Assembly (NCBI GenBank): GCA_965242495.1
Contig: OZ251446.1
Coordinates: 2,480,001 to 2,544,000 of the forward strand
Reading direction: 5' to 3'
From: CBDESN01 sp965242495
GTDB taxonomy: Bacteria; Pseudomonadota; Alphaproteobacteria; MPNO01
Length of the DNA: 64,000 nt
Part shown: piece by piece, positions 50,420 through 58,257 of the stretch
How positions within the stretch are numbered: the first letter of the stretch is position 1
Layout of the letters: each line of letters opens with the position of its first letter
Program-made: the position numbers and the translations under genes
Notes under the pieces: model-generated
What the model was told of the DNA's origin: nothing
Seen by the model: the letters and a program-made list of their open reading frames with translations, nothing else
Databases searched by the model: none

Positions 50420-51442
50420 TCAACCCGCGTTCAGCCGTTCGGCGACCTGCAAGGCGGCGTAGGTCAGGATGCCGTCGGCGCCCGCGCGCTTGAAGGCGAT
50501 CAGGCTCTCGGCGAAGATTCCGGCCTCGTCGACCCAGCCGGCCGCGGCCGCGGCCTTGAGCATCGCGTACTCGCCCGAGACCTGGTAGGCGTAGGTCGGG
50601 ACGCCGAAGGCCCGTTTCACCCGGCGCACGACGTCGAGATAGAACAGGCCCGGCTTGACCATCACCATGTCGGCGCCTTCGTCGATGTCGAACGCGACCT
50701 CGCGCAGCGCCTCGTCGGCGTTCGCCGGGTCCATCTGGTAGGTCCGCTTGTCGCCGCCGCCCAGGCTGGACGCCGAACCCACGGCGTCGCGGAAGGGGCC
50801 GTACAGGGCGGAGGCGTATTTGGCCGCATAGGACAGGATGCGGGTCTCCTCGTGGCCGGCGTCGTCGAGCGCGCGGCGGATGGCGCCCACCCGGCCGTCC
50901 ATCATGTCGCTGGGGGCGATGACGTCGCAGCCGGCCTCGACCTGGACCAGCGCCTGCCGGCACAGCGTCTCGACCGTCTCGTCGTTGACGACGTAGCCGT
51001 CGCGGACCAGGCCGTCCTGGCCGTGGCTGGTGAACGGGTCGAGGGCCACGTCGCACATCAGCCCGATCTCCGGATGCGCCGCCTTCACCGCCCGCGCCGC
51101 GCGGCAGACCAGGTTCTCCGGATCGCACGCCCAGCTCCCGTCCTCGTCCTTGCGTTCGGGCGGAACGACCGGAAAGACGGCGACCAGGGGGATGCCCGCC
51201 GCCGCGGCGCGGCCGACCTGATCGAGGAGGCGCTCGATCGACCAGCGGAAGATGCCCGGAAACGTGTCGATCGCGGCCCGGTCCTCGGGTCCCTCATGGA
51301 CGAAGAGCGGCCAGATCAGATCGTCCGCGCCCAGCCGGCATTCGGCGACGAGCCGCCGGCTCCAGGCGTCGCGCCGGGTCCGCCGCAGCCGAGTCGTCGG
51401 ATAGCCCCCCCGCGCGAGACGCCCGCTCCCCGCCGCCGCCAT
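50420..51442 (-). CDS. hemB: Porphobilinogen synthase (delta-aminolevulinic acid dehydratase)
   Basis: A 340-residue cytoplasmic enzyme that joins two 5-aminolevulinates to form porphobilinogen in haem synthesis. Schiff-base lysines are in LSYAAKYASALYGPF and MVMVKPGLFYLD. The ATG at 51442 follows GGGAGGA with good spacing; the longer in-frame start lies in repeat sequence and is rejected. MCDVALDPFTSHGQDG lacks the Cys-rich zinc site, so this is a magnesium-type enzyme. Confidence 0.94.
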   Translation of the reverse strand: MAAAGSGRLARGGYPTTRLRRTRRDAWSRRLVAECRLGADDLIWPLFVHEGPEDRAAIDTFPGIFRWSIERLLDQVGRAAAAGIPLVAVFPVVPPERKDEDGSWACDPENLVCRAARAVKAAHPEIGLMCDVALDPFTSHGQDGLVRDGYVVNDETVETLCRQALVQVEAGCDVIAPSDMMDGRVGAIRRALDDAGHEETRILSYAAKYASALYGPFRDAVGSASSLGGGDKRTYQMDPANADEALREVAFDIDEGADMVMVKPGLFYLDVVRRVKRAFGVPTYAYQVSGEYAMLKAAAAAGWVDEAGIFAESLIAFKRAGADGILTYAALQVAERLNAG

Positions 51443-51461
51443 CGGCTCCGATCCTCCCGCT

Positions 51462-51584
51462 GCGCTCCTCCGCCCGAGGCTTAGCCCCGGCGACGCCGGG
51501 GCGCAAGCCCGTGTCCGGGTTCGATCGCGAACGTGAAGCGGCCCACCGCGGGAAGGCGGCCCCGGCCCGCCATCCGGCGCGCGC
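51462..51584 (+). repeat. 123-bp direct repeat, copy 1
   Basis: From GCGCTCCTCCGCCCGAGGCT to the GGCGCGCGCA region, this matches 52,935-53,057 over 123 bp with roughly one mismatch per 8-10 positions. It lies about 20 bp upstream of the hemB start. The two copies bracket a 1.35-kb block with the AbiEi-like gene and a small membrane ORF. Confidence 0.75.
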
Positions 51585-51677
51585 ATCGGCATGGCGGAGC
51601 CGCGAGGCCGCGCGCCTCGAGAGCGGGCCTCGCACTCCACTCCCGTTCCAACCTTGCGGTCTTTTCGGAGACGCCGG

Positions 51678-51705
51678 TTGTCGAGTCAGTAAAATAACGT
51701 ATATT
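51678..51705 (+). promoter_or_regulatory. Candidate promoter and inverted repeat before the AbiEi-like gene
   Basis: TTGTCG (51,678-51,683), a 16-bp spacer and TATATT (51,700-51,705) could serve as a sigma70 promoter, with transcription starting near 51,712. An A+T-rich inverted repeat (AAAATA ... TATTTT) overlaps it, a position suited to autorepression by the winged-helix antitoxin. The strong A+T shift contrasts with the flanking GC-rich sequence. Confidence 0.45.
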
Positions 51706-51739
51706 TTCTGACGAAACGAACTTCGGCGAGGATGGTCCG

Positions 51740-52363
51740 ATGGCCCATGTGGCCGACAAGATCATGAAAAGGGTGCGCGCGCGCGGCCGGGGACGCTGGG
51801 TGTGCGCGCCAAAGGATTTTCTCGACCTCGGCAGCCGCCAGGCCGTCGACCAGGCGCTTTCGCGCCTCGTCAAGGCCGGCCGGCTGCGCCGGGCCGGGCG
51901 CGGCCTCTACGACCTGCCGAGAACGAGCGGCGTGCTGAAGCGGCCTGCGCCGGTCGATCTCGACGCCGCCGTCGCGGCCCTCGCGCGGCGGGACGGCATC
52001 CGCATCATGCCCGACGGCGCGGCCGCCGCGCACGGCCTCGGTCTCACCAACGCCGCGCCCGCCAAGGCCAGCTACGCGACGGACGGCGCTTCGAGGACGG
52101 TCGAGATCGACGGAAGGACGATCCGGTTCCGGCACGCAGGTCCCCGCATCATGCGGTGGGCGGGCCGGCCGGCGGCTCCGGTGGCTCAGGCGCTACGATG
52201 GCTCGGCCCCGACGCCGCCGCGGACGCGCGGGTCGTCTCGATTCTGAAGCGCCGCCTTCCCGACGCGGTGAAGCAGGACCTGTACGTCAACGGCCGCGAC
52301 CTGCCCGGCTGGGCGCTGCCGCTCGCGCGCGACGTCGCGTCCGACCGGGCCGTCGCGGCGTGA
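51740..52363 (+). CDS. AbiEi-like type IV antitoxin (DUF6088), no toxin partner
   Basis: A 207-residue DUF6088/AbiEi-type protein. A winged-helix N-terminus (SRQAVDQALSRLVKAGRLRR then GRGLYDLPR) binds DNA, and the C-terminal half (IDGRTIRFRHAG, AQALRWLG) fits AbiEi. In known AbiE systems it represses the operon and counters the AbiEii nucleotidyltransferase toxin. No such toxin ORF follows; the next bases up to 52,421 are non-coding. The gene is framed by a direct repeat. Orphan antitoxin or regulator. Confidence 0.8.
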   Translation: MAHVADKIMKRVRARGRGRWVCAPKDFLDLGSRQAVDQALSRLVKAGRLRRAGRGLYDLPRTSGVLKRPAPVDLDAAVAALARRDGIRIMPDGAAAAHGLGLTNAAPAKASYATDGASRTVEIDGRTIRFRHAGPRIMRWAGRPAAPVAQALRWLGPDAAADARVVSILKRRLPDAVKQDLYVNGRDLPGWALPLARDVASDRAVAA

Positions 52364-52421
52364 CGGCCGAAGCCTTCAAGTCCTTCCTCGCCTTTCGGAA
52401 CGGGACAGGCGGGACGTGGGT

Positions 52422-52694
52422 TCAGTAATCGGGTCGGTATCGCGCCGCGTTCACCGCCCATTCATTTGCCACCATGCGCCGGCCAAGGTCGGCTATCCCG
52501 CCCGCGCGGCATGTCGCCACCATGCACCCGTATCTATCTTCCGCCTCCGCCTCCGCGCCTACAGCTTTGATGATAGGCAAAATGAACACCAAGAGACCCA
52601 CTAACGCGAACACGACCATGAACGCCACAATGAGCTTCAAGATACATCCAAGCGGTCGTTCCCAAGGCCGCCACTCCCGCTTTGGCGCCGTCAT
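52422..52694 (-). CDS. Small hypothetical membrane protein
   Basis: A 90-residue frame with one strong hydrophobic helix (LIVAFMVVFALVGLLVFIL, residues ~22-40) followed by a polar tail with two Cys. Base composition is less GC-rich than the host genes. There is no recognisable family and no good ribosome site, so it may not be expressed. It lies inside the repeat-flanked block and converges on the AbiEi-like gene. Confidence 0.45.
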   Translation of the reverse strand: MTAPKREWRPWERPLGCILKLIVAFMVVFALVGLLVFILPIIKAVGAEAEAEDRYGCMVATCRAGGIADLGRRMVANEWAVNAARYRPDY

Positions 52695-52934
52695 TCGTCA
52701 CACCCCTTCCAATTCCCCGCCGTCATACCACAGCGCTGCGCCTTCTCTTTGAAGCCGCCGCCGACGCGTCCATTGCAGCCCTCTGCGCCGCCCGCGCAAT
52801 CCCGGCCAAGCTCGGGACTCATAGCCGGAAGACGATGGTAGCGTCGGCGCAGATGGCGCCCAAGAATAGCGTCGGCGCATCGGTCATGTCGCGTCGCGAT
52901 GCGCCGTCGATCATCGCCGCCCCGGCTCTGCACC

Positions 52935-53057
52935 GCGCTCCTCCGCCCGAGGCTTAGCCCCGACGACCCCGGGGCGCAAGCCTGCGTCCCGGTTCGATTG
53001 CGGACGAGACGCGGAGCGCCGCGGGAAGGCGGCCCCGGCCCGCCGCCCGGCGCGCGC
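52935..53057 (+). repeat. 123-bp direct repeat, copy 2
   Basis: Same length and order as 51,462-51,584, with scattered mismatches. It contains a tRNA T-arm-like GGTTCGATTGC, but no tRNA can be folded around it. Confidence 0.75.
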
Positions 53058-53188
53058 AACCGCCAGCCCGGTCGGCGAACCGTTCGGGTTCAAAGGCCTC
53101 GCGTCCCTCGCTTTGCAGCCCTCAAAACCGACACCGCTTGATACGGCGCATAACGATAGTTGGGTTGAAACGCCACTGGGAGACGACG

Positions 53189-53393
53189 ATGCGCACTACG
53201 CTCGACATCGACGACGACCGGGAAGTTCGTCTCGGACGTGACGCGCGAGGCCTTGCAGGCGCGCTCGCATCCCGCCCCCGCCGACGGATCGCAACGCGGA
53301 TTGCATGCATATGGCTTCGATCCCATTCCGGCGGGAGAAGCCGTCGTCACCGACGAACTGGTCAACGAGCTTCGCGAGGAGGCGGGAGTCTGA
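53189..53393 (+). pseudogene. VapB-like antitoxin, internally deleted and frameshifted
   Basis: The start MRTTLDIDDD is that of a VapB antitoxin, but the next ~15 codons of the usual helix are missing and the frame changes. In the third frame the sequence resumes as GKFVSDVTREALQAR and runs through AYGFDPIPAGEAVVTDELV to EEAGV and a stop at 53,393, exactly the expected VapB tail. The gene is therefore broken. The vapC remnant starts 3 bp later. Confidence 0.75.
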
Positions 53394-53396
53394 CTC

Positions 53397-53831
53397 GTGA
53401 GAGCGTTGCTCGACGTCAACGTCCTGATCGCGCTGCTCGACGAGAAACATACCCACCACGCGGCGGCGTCGGACTGGCTCTCGGCGCGCATCGAGTCGGG
53501 ATGGGCGTCCTGTCCCCAAAACGCAGAACGGATGCATTCGCATCCTCTCCCAACGCCTTGGGCGTCGGGGAAGCTGGCGCGTTTCCGGACCGCCGTGTCC
53601 GCGCCGTATCACCGGTTCATCGCCGACGACGTAAGCCTGCTCGACGATGCCGTCGCGGACCGTCGACGGTTGTCGGACCCCGACCATGCCGAACGCTATC
53701 TCGCCAGCTTCGCTTGGCGCTACAACCGACGCTACCGACTCCAGACCATGATCCTGCGCTTCATCCACAGCGCCGCTCATACGCAACCCATCCCTTATCC
53801 AGCCTTCGTCCCGGCTGAGTCTCACGGATAA
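53397..53831 (+). pseudogene. VapC-like PIN toxin, frameshifted remnant
   Basis: The first ~37 residues (ALLDVNVLIALLDEKH, then GWASCP) match VapC ribonucleases, including the first catalytic Asp. After CP an extra base near 53,514 shifts the frame: KTQNGCIRILSQ is found in another frame, then the original frame resumes with ADDVSLLDDAV. The usual FDRRI-type end is not found in frame. Two or more indels suggest decay. The start is GTG 53,397. Confidence 0.7.
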
Positions 53832-54048
53832 GCAGGTATCGTTACGTCACAGGCGTCGCCGAGGCGATCCCCCTCCCGACTCCCGGCAGGAGGAGTGCGA
53901 GCGGCGCCGGTTGCTCACTCCTCTTGACGGGGGGCCGGGAGAGGCGTTTATGATACTTGGCGGAGTTGGAACACGATGCATGACGAGCGGCATCCGGTGA
54001 GTCGGGCGGACACGGTGCGGCTGTCGGGAGCGCGACGGAGAAACGGCG
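53832..54048 (+). other. Intergenic region upstream of the ATPase-PIN-ligase cassette
   Basis: No gene is seen in these 217 bases. They hold the likely promoter of the cassette (53,924-53,954) and end in a GGAG ribosome site before the ATG at 54049. Confidence 0.6.
53924..53954 (+). promoter_or_regulatory. Candidate promoter of the ATPase-PIN-ligase cassette
   Basis: TTGACG (53,924-53,929) and TATGAT (53,949-53,954), 19 bp apart, lie 95 bp upstream of the ATPase start. The spacing is slightly long, but the boxes are good and the -10 is in a local A+T-rich patch. This would give the cassette its own transcript, separate from the decayed VapBC genes. Confidence 0.45.
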
Positions 54049-55398
54049 ATGCTGAAGCATTTGGAGATCCAGAATTTCAAGGCGTGGCGGGAAGCCGATT
54101 TGGCGTTCGGCAAGGTGACCGGATTCTTCGGAACCAACAGCGCCGGTAAGAGCAGCCTCCTCCAGCTCCTCCTGTTGCTCAAGCAAACCCGGAACGCCAC
54201 GGACCGGGGGCTGGTTCTCGATTTCGGCGGGCCGGAGAGCCTGACGAACCTGGGGACGTTCGCCGATATCGTCCATGGCCAGGACAGACGAAAGCGAATA
54301 CGCTGGCGTCTGGACTGGACGTTGCCCAAAACGCTGAACATCGAGGATCCGAGGAGCCCGAAGAGCAAGCCGCTATTCAACGGGGACAGTCTGAGCACGG
54401 AGTGCGTAGTCGGCTGGAAAGAGGAACGTCCTTGGCCGCACTCGTTGAAATACCGGTTCAACGACGTGATGTTCTGGAAGGAGGGACCCAATCTGGAAAC
54501 GGACAGCCCGAAATTCGAATTTTTGCGCACCAAAGGCCGGCGCTGGCCGCTTCCGAATCCGGTCAAGACTTACCGGTTTCCCGATCAGGCAAGGACTTAC
54601 TACCAGAATTCGGATTTTCTCGGCGATTTCGAGCTGGCTTACGAGGATCTGATGGACTCGATTTACTATCTCGGACCGTTGCGCGATCCTCCGAAGCGGG
54701 AATACCACTGGTCCGGATCGAGCCCGAGCGACGTCGGCCAGCGCGGCGAGCGCACGGTGGATGCGATACTCGCCGCCATCCGCGACGGAAAGGCGAGGAC
54801 GCTGAGGCCCCCGGCGCAAGGAGTACGACAGCAACCATTCCAGGAGGTCATCGCTCATTGGTTGCGTGAGTTAGGATTGATCAGCGAATTCAATCTCGAC
54901 GAGATCGCCAGAGGAACGAACCTGTACCGGGCGATGGTCAAGACCTCCCCGTCGAGTGCGCCGACGGCCCTCACCGACGTCGGATTCGGCGTCTCCCAGG
55001 TTCTGCCGGCGCTGGTCCTGCTCTACTACGTCCCGGATGGCTCCACGGTGCTGATGGAGCAACCGGAGATCCATCTCCATCCCGCCGTGCAAAGCGGTCT
55101 GGCCGACGTCATGCTGAACGTCGCCAAGGTGCGAAACGTTCAGATCGTCGTGGAGAGCCACAGCGAACACTTGCTGCGGCGCCTGCAACGCCGGGTCGCC
55201 GAACAGAAGGCGCCCTCCGCGGACGTGAAGCTGTATTTCGTTTCCTCGCAACAGGGCCAGGCGCGCGCGTCCGACCTGCGCCTGAACGAATATGGAGAGA
55301 TCGAGAAGTGGCCGGACAAGTTCTTCGGCGACGAGATGGACGAGATCTCGGCGATCGTGAAGGCCGGTTTGAAAAGAAAAATGGAACGATCCGGATGA
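54049..55398 (+). CDS. AAA family ATPase (DUF3696-type), first gene of an RNA cut/repair-like cassette
   Basis: A 449-residue ABC-type ATPase. LEIQNFKAWREADLAF starts the fold, GTNSAGKSSLL is Walker A (residues 28-35), LTDVGFGVSQVLPALVLL is the signature region, VLMEQPEIHLHP is Walker B with the catalytic Glu, and VVESHSEHLLRRL is the H-loop. The C-terminal RLNEYGEIEKWPDKFFGDE matches DUF3696. The stop overlaps the PIN gene (ATGA), and base composition is less GC-rich than the host. OLD/SbcC-like ATPases of this sort often license an attached nuclease. It probably controls the next gene's activity; inferred. Confidence 0.88.
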   Translation: MLKHLEIQNFKAWREADLAFGKVTGFFGTNSAGKSSLLQLLLLLKQTRNATDRGLVLDFGGPESLTNLGTFADIVHGQDRRKRIRWRLDWTLPKTLNIEDPRSPKSKPLFNGDSLSTECVVGWKEERPWPHSLKYRFNDVMFWKEGPNLETDSPKFEFLRTKGRRWPLPNPVKTYRFPDQARTYYQNSDFLGDFELAYEDLMDSIYYLGPLRDPPKREYHWSGSSPSDVGQRGERTVDAILAAIRDGKARTLRPPAQGVRQQPFQEVIAHWLRELGLISEFNLDEIARGTNLYRAMVKTSPSSAPTALTDVGFGVSQVLPALVLLYYVPDGSTVLMEQPEIHLHPAVQSGLADVMLNVAKVRNVQIVVESHSEHLLRRLQRRVAEQKAPSADVKLYFVSSQQGQARASDLRLNEYGEIEKWPDKFFGDEMDEISAIVKAGLKRKMERSG

Positions 55399-55871
55399 CG
55401 TTCGTCGTCGATACCAACGTCGCGATAGCCGCCAACGGCCGCAATACTCACGTGGACGAAGAATGTCAGTTGGCATGTGTGGAGAAGCTGGAGTTTCTTA
55501 AACGAAAAGAAGTAGTCGCCATCGACGGCGAAGGTCTCATTCTGGAGGAATACAGCAACAGTCTAAACTACTCAGGAGGACCAGGAGTCGGAGACGTGTT
55601 CTTCAAGTATGTGCACGACAACCAATACTGGGACGATCGTGTCCACAGGATCCCGGTGACGCGGTCCAAGAACGATGGACGAGGCTTCGAAGAACTGCCG
55701 GAGAATACCTTCGACCCCTCGGACCGAAAGTTCCTGGCGGTCGCGGTGAAGGCGAAAGCGGTCGTTCTGAACGCGACCGACAGCGATTGGGGCAAGCACG
55801 CGGCGCTGATGGATGAGCTGAACGTCAAGGTGGAGCAACTTTGTCCGCAACACGCCCGCCGCGAGCAATGA
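55395..55871 (+). CDS. PIN-like ribonuclease, middle gene of the cassette
   Basis: A 158-residue protein with a PIN-domain pattern of acidic residues: D6 in FVVDTNVAIAANG, E51/E52 in LILEEYS, D107/D110 in FDPSDRKFLAVAV and D129/D131 in NATDSDW. PIN enzymes are metal-dependent RNases leaving 5'-phosphate and 3'-hydroxyl ends. The start is inside the ATPase stop (ATGA), and the stop overlaps the RNA ligase start in the same way, so all three are made together. The gene is distinctly richer in A+T. The family is not one I can name; catalytic activity is inferred from residues. Confidence 0.75.
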   Translation: MTFVVDTNVAIAANGRNTHVDEECQLACVEKLEFLKRKEVVAIDGEGLILEEYSNSLNYSGGPGVGDVFFKYVHDNQYWDDRVHRIPVTRSKNDGRGFEELPENTFDPSDRKFLAVAVKAKAVVLNATDSDWGKHAALMDELNVKVEQLCPQHARREQ

Positions 55872-56569
55872 CCGCGAGGGCCGGTTCCAGCCCGCCCTGG
55901 AACGCGAAGTACCCCGGCATTCCGTACTGGCCTTGGTCCCCGGCCATCGGCCGCGGCGACGACCGGCACCCGAACCCGGATCGGTTCGTCGGCGAGGACG
56001 TGGTGGCGACGGAGAAGCTGGACGGCGGCAACACGCTCCTGCACGCCGGCGAGGTCTATGCGCGCAGCGTCGCCGCCCCTTCCGACGCGAAGTGGATGGC
56101 GATGGTGAAAAAACACCATGTCTGGAAGGTAACCGAGCCCGACGTCTGGCTGTACGGCGAGGACGTCTACGGCGTGCACAGCATCGAGTACGATCCCGTG
56201 CCGGAGCAAGCGACGTTCTACGCATTCGCATTGCGCGGCGGCGACGGCGCGTTCGCCGCCTTCGCCGAGGTCGAGGCGTATGCGAGGCCGCGGGAGATCC
56301 CGGTCGTCCCGGTGCTGTTCCGGGGCCGTTTCGGGTCGGTCGCGGAGATACGCGAATTCGTCGAACACGCCCACGGCGAGCCGTCCGCGCTCGGCGGCGA
56401 GCGGGAGGGCGTCGTGATGCGGCTGGCGCGGGGGTTTCCGGCGGCGGAATTCCCGGACGACGTCTGCAAGAGCGTCCGCCTCGGACACGTGCAAAGCGAC
56501 GAGCACTGGACCAGGAACTGGAGGCCGTGCCGGATCGCGGGGCGGGCCGGGGCCGGAGCGCGGCGGTGA
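55868..56569 (+). CDS. RNA ligase, Rnl2-like (nucleotidyltransferase)
   Basis: A 233-residue ATP-dependent RNA ligase. The N-terminus KYPGIPYWPWSP matches stand-alone phage and bacterial RNA ligases. Motif I is TEKLDGGN (nucleotidyl lysine K50), motif Ia is VYARS, motif III WLYGEDVYGVHSIEY, motif IIIa FYAFALR, motif IV EGVVMRL (E180) and motif V KSVRL (K201). It joins 5'-phosphate to 3'-hydroxyl RNA ends. The start at 55868 overlaps the PIN gene (ATGA). There is no end-healing kinase or phosphatase nearby. Likely partner of the PIN enzyme; the target RNA is unknown. Confidence 0.87.
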   Translation: MTARAGSSPPWNAKYPGIPYWPWSPAIGRGDDRHPNPDRFVGEDVVATEKLDGGNTLLHAGEVYARSVAAPSDAKWMAMVKKHHVWKVTEPDVWLYGEDVYGVHSIEYDPVPEQATFYAFALRGGDGAFAAFAEVEAYARPREIPVVPVLFRGRFGSVAEIREFVEHAHGEPSALGGEREGVVMRLARGFPAAEFPDDVCKSVRLGHVQSDEHWTRNWRPCRIAGRAGAGARR

Positions 56570-56681
56570 CGGACGCCGCCCGCCGGGAATCGTCTTGGCC
56601 CTTCCGGCGGTCGGGGGTATCGTCGCCGCAGCGGCTGCGTCCGTCGTGCCGCCGCCGCCGAACCGACGAGGAGCAGGAACC

Positions 56682-57659
56682 ATGAGGACGACGAGAACCT
56701 GCGCGATCGCGCTCGCCGGGCTGGCCAGCGCCGCGGTCGCGGCTCCGGCCGCGGCCGAAGTCACGCTGAACGGGGCCAGCTGCTTCCCCATCGGCAGCCC
56801 GCCGGGCAAGCCGTTCGAGGAACTGGTCAAGGCGGTGAACGAGCGCGGCAAGGGCGCGCTCCAGATCAAGATGGTCGGCGGCGCGCCGGCGATCGGCAGC
56901 CCCTTCACCCTGACCCAGAAGATGGCGCGCGGCGCCTACGACGTCGTCGGCTGCCCGGAGGCCTATTTCGGCAACGTGCTGCCCGAGGCGCCGGCGCTGC
57001 GCCTCGCCCAGCGGTCCTACGCCGAGCTGCGCAAGAACGGCGGCATCGCCTACATCCAGAAGCTGATGAACGCCAAGAACATGCATTTCGTCGCCCGGCA
57101 TTCCGACCAGGGGCCGTTCTATCTGTGGCTCAGCCGCGCCATCGACAAGCCCGACCTCACCGGGCTGCATCTCCGCGTCTCCCCGGTCTACACCGCCTTC
57201 TTCAAGTCGCTGGGGGCCACGGTCCAGCGCTCCAACATCCAGCAGGTCTACACCTATATGGAGAACGGCACCGTGCAGGGCTTCGGCTGGCCGGCGCTGG
57301 GCTGGGTGCCGTCCTGGGCCAAGGTCACCAAGTTCCGGGTCGAGCCGGGCTTCTACAACGCGACGCTGCACACCATCGCCAATCTGAAGAAGTGGCGGTC
57401 GCTGACCGACGCGCAGCGCGGCGTGCTGGCCGCCGTCGCCGAAGAGTTCGAGGTCCGGTCCGATCCCGACAGCGCGGAGATGAAAGCCGCGCTCGCCGAA
57501 CGTCACGCCTGGGCGGCGAGCCAGGGGTTGAAGGCGATCACCTTCACCGGCGCCGACGCCGAGAAGTGGTCCGGCGCCGCGGTCGAGGCCGCCTGGAAGG
57601 AGGTCGCCGACCGCAGCCCCGAACACTGGAAGAAGCTCCGCGCCCTGTTCGCCGAGTGA
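56682..57659 (+). CDS. TRAP transporter substrate-binding protein DctP
   Basis: A 325-residue periplasmic receptor of a TRAP transporter. The N-terminus CAIALAGLASAAVAAPAAAE is a typical Sec signal ending in an Ala-x-Ala site. GKPFEELVKAVNER and QKMARGAYDVVGCPEAYF are followed by LHLRVSPVYTAFFKSLGATV, the binding-site region of the family. The ATG at 56682 follows GAGGAG. The ligand is probably an organic acid; not determinable. It heads the transporter operon. Confidence 0.92.
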   Translation: MRTTRTCAIALAGLASAAVAAPAAAEVTLNGASCFPIGSPPGKPFEELVKAVNERGKGALQIKMVGGAPAIGSPFTLTQKMARGAYDVVGCPEAYFGNVLPEAPALRLAQRSYAELRKNGGIAYIQKLMNAKNMHFVARHSDQGPFYLWLSRAIDKPDLTGLHLRVSPVYTAFFKSLGATVQRSNIQQVYTYMENGTVQGFGWPALGWVPSWAKVTKFRVEPGFYNATLHTIANLKKWRSLTDAQRGVLAAVAEEFEVRSDPDSAEMKAALAERHAWAASQGLKAITFTGADAEKWSGAAVEAAWKEVADRSPEHWKKLRALFAE

Positions 57660-57732
57660 GAGCGAGCGAGGGACCGCGGCGGGGCGGCGGCGCAGCCCGC
57701 CCCGCCGCGCCTGCGCTGACGGGCGAGCGGCG

Positions 57733-58254
57733 ATGGCGCGGCGACTCGATCGCTTCGACGACGCCTTCGCGCATTCGCTGCGCTGGCTGGCCGGGGCGAC
57801 CGCGGCCTCCATCGGCCTGATCGCGGTCCTGATCCCGCTCAACCTGCTGCTCATCAAGACCGGCTGGGGCAGCATGTGGTGGCTCTACGAGGCGGTCGAA
57901 TACGCGCTGTTCGCGGGCGTGTTCGCCTGCGCTCCCTGGGTCCTGCGCCAGGGGGCGCACGTCCGGGTCGACGTCGTCGTCTCGGCCCTGTCGGGGACGA
58001 TGGCGCGGCGGCTGGAGCGGACGCTCGACATGATCGGCGCGGCGCTCTGCCTCCTGCTGTGCTTCTACGGCGTCCGCGCCGGGCTGGCCGAATACGCCGA
58101 CGGCACGCTGCCCGACAAGGACCTCCGCATCGAGAACTGGTACATGATGGCGATCTTCGCCCTGTCCTGCCTGCTGCTCGCGATCGAGTTCGGCTTGCGC
58201 CTGCGCCGCGCCGGAACGGCGCAGACCGCCGGGCGGGCGGACGCGGGATTCTGA
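57733..58254 (+). CDS. TRAP transporter small permease (DctQ)
   Basis: A 173-residue membrane protein with four hydrophobic segments, the DctQ subunit of the TRAP transporter. WVLRQGAHVRVDVVV is the conserved loop. It starts 73 bp after dctP and stops 3 bp before the large permease start. Confidence 0.9.
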   Translation: MARRLDRFDDAFAHSLRWLAGATAASIGLIAVLIPLNLLLIKTGWGSMWWLYEAVEYALFAGVFACAPWVLRQGAHVRVDVVVSALSGTMARRLERTLDMIGAALCLLLCFYGVRAGLAEYADGTLPDKDLRIENWYMMAIFALSCLLLAIEFGLRLRRAGTAQTAGRADAGF

Positions 58255-58257
58255 GCC

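Noticed and set aside
52980..53010. T-arm-like GGTTCGATTGC as a tRNA or att site
   Set aside because: No acceptor, D or anticodon arms can be folded around it; it is simply part of the direct repeat.
52691..53059. 122-codon minus frame whose stop overlaps the small membrane ORF
   Set aside because: Its first part is the 123-bp repeat, and nothing looks like a protein family.
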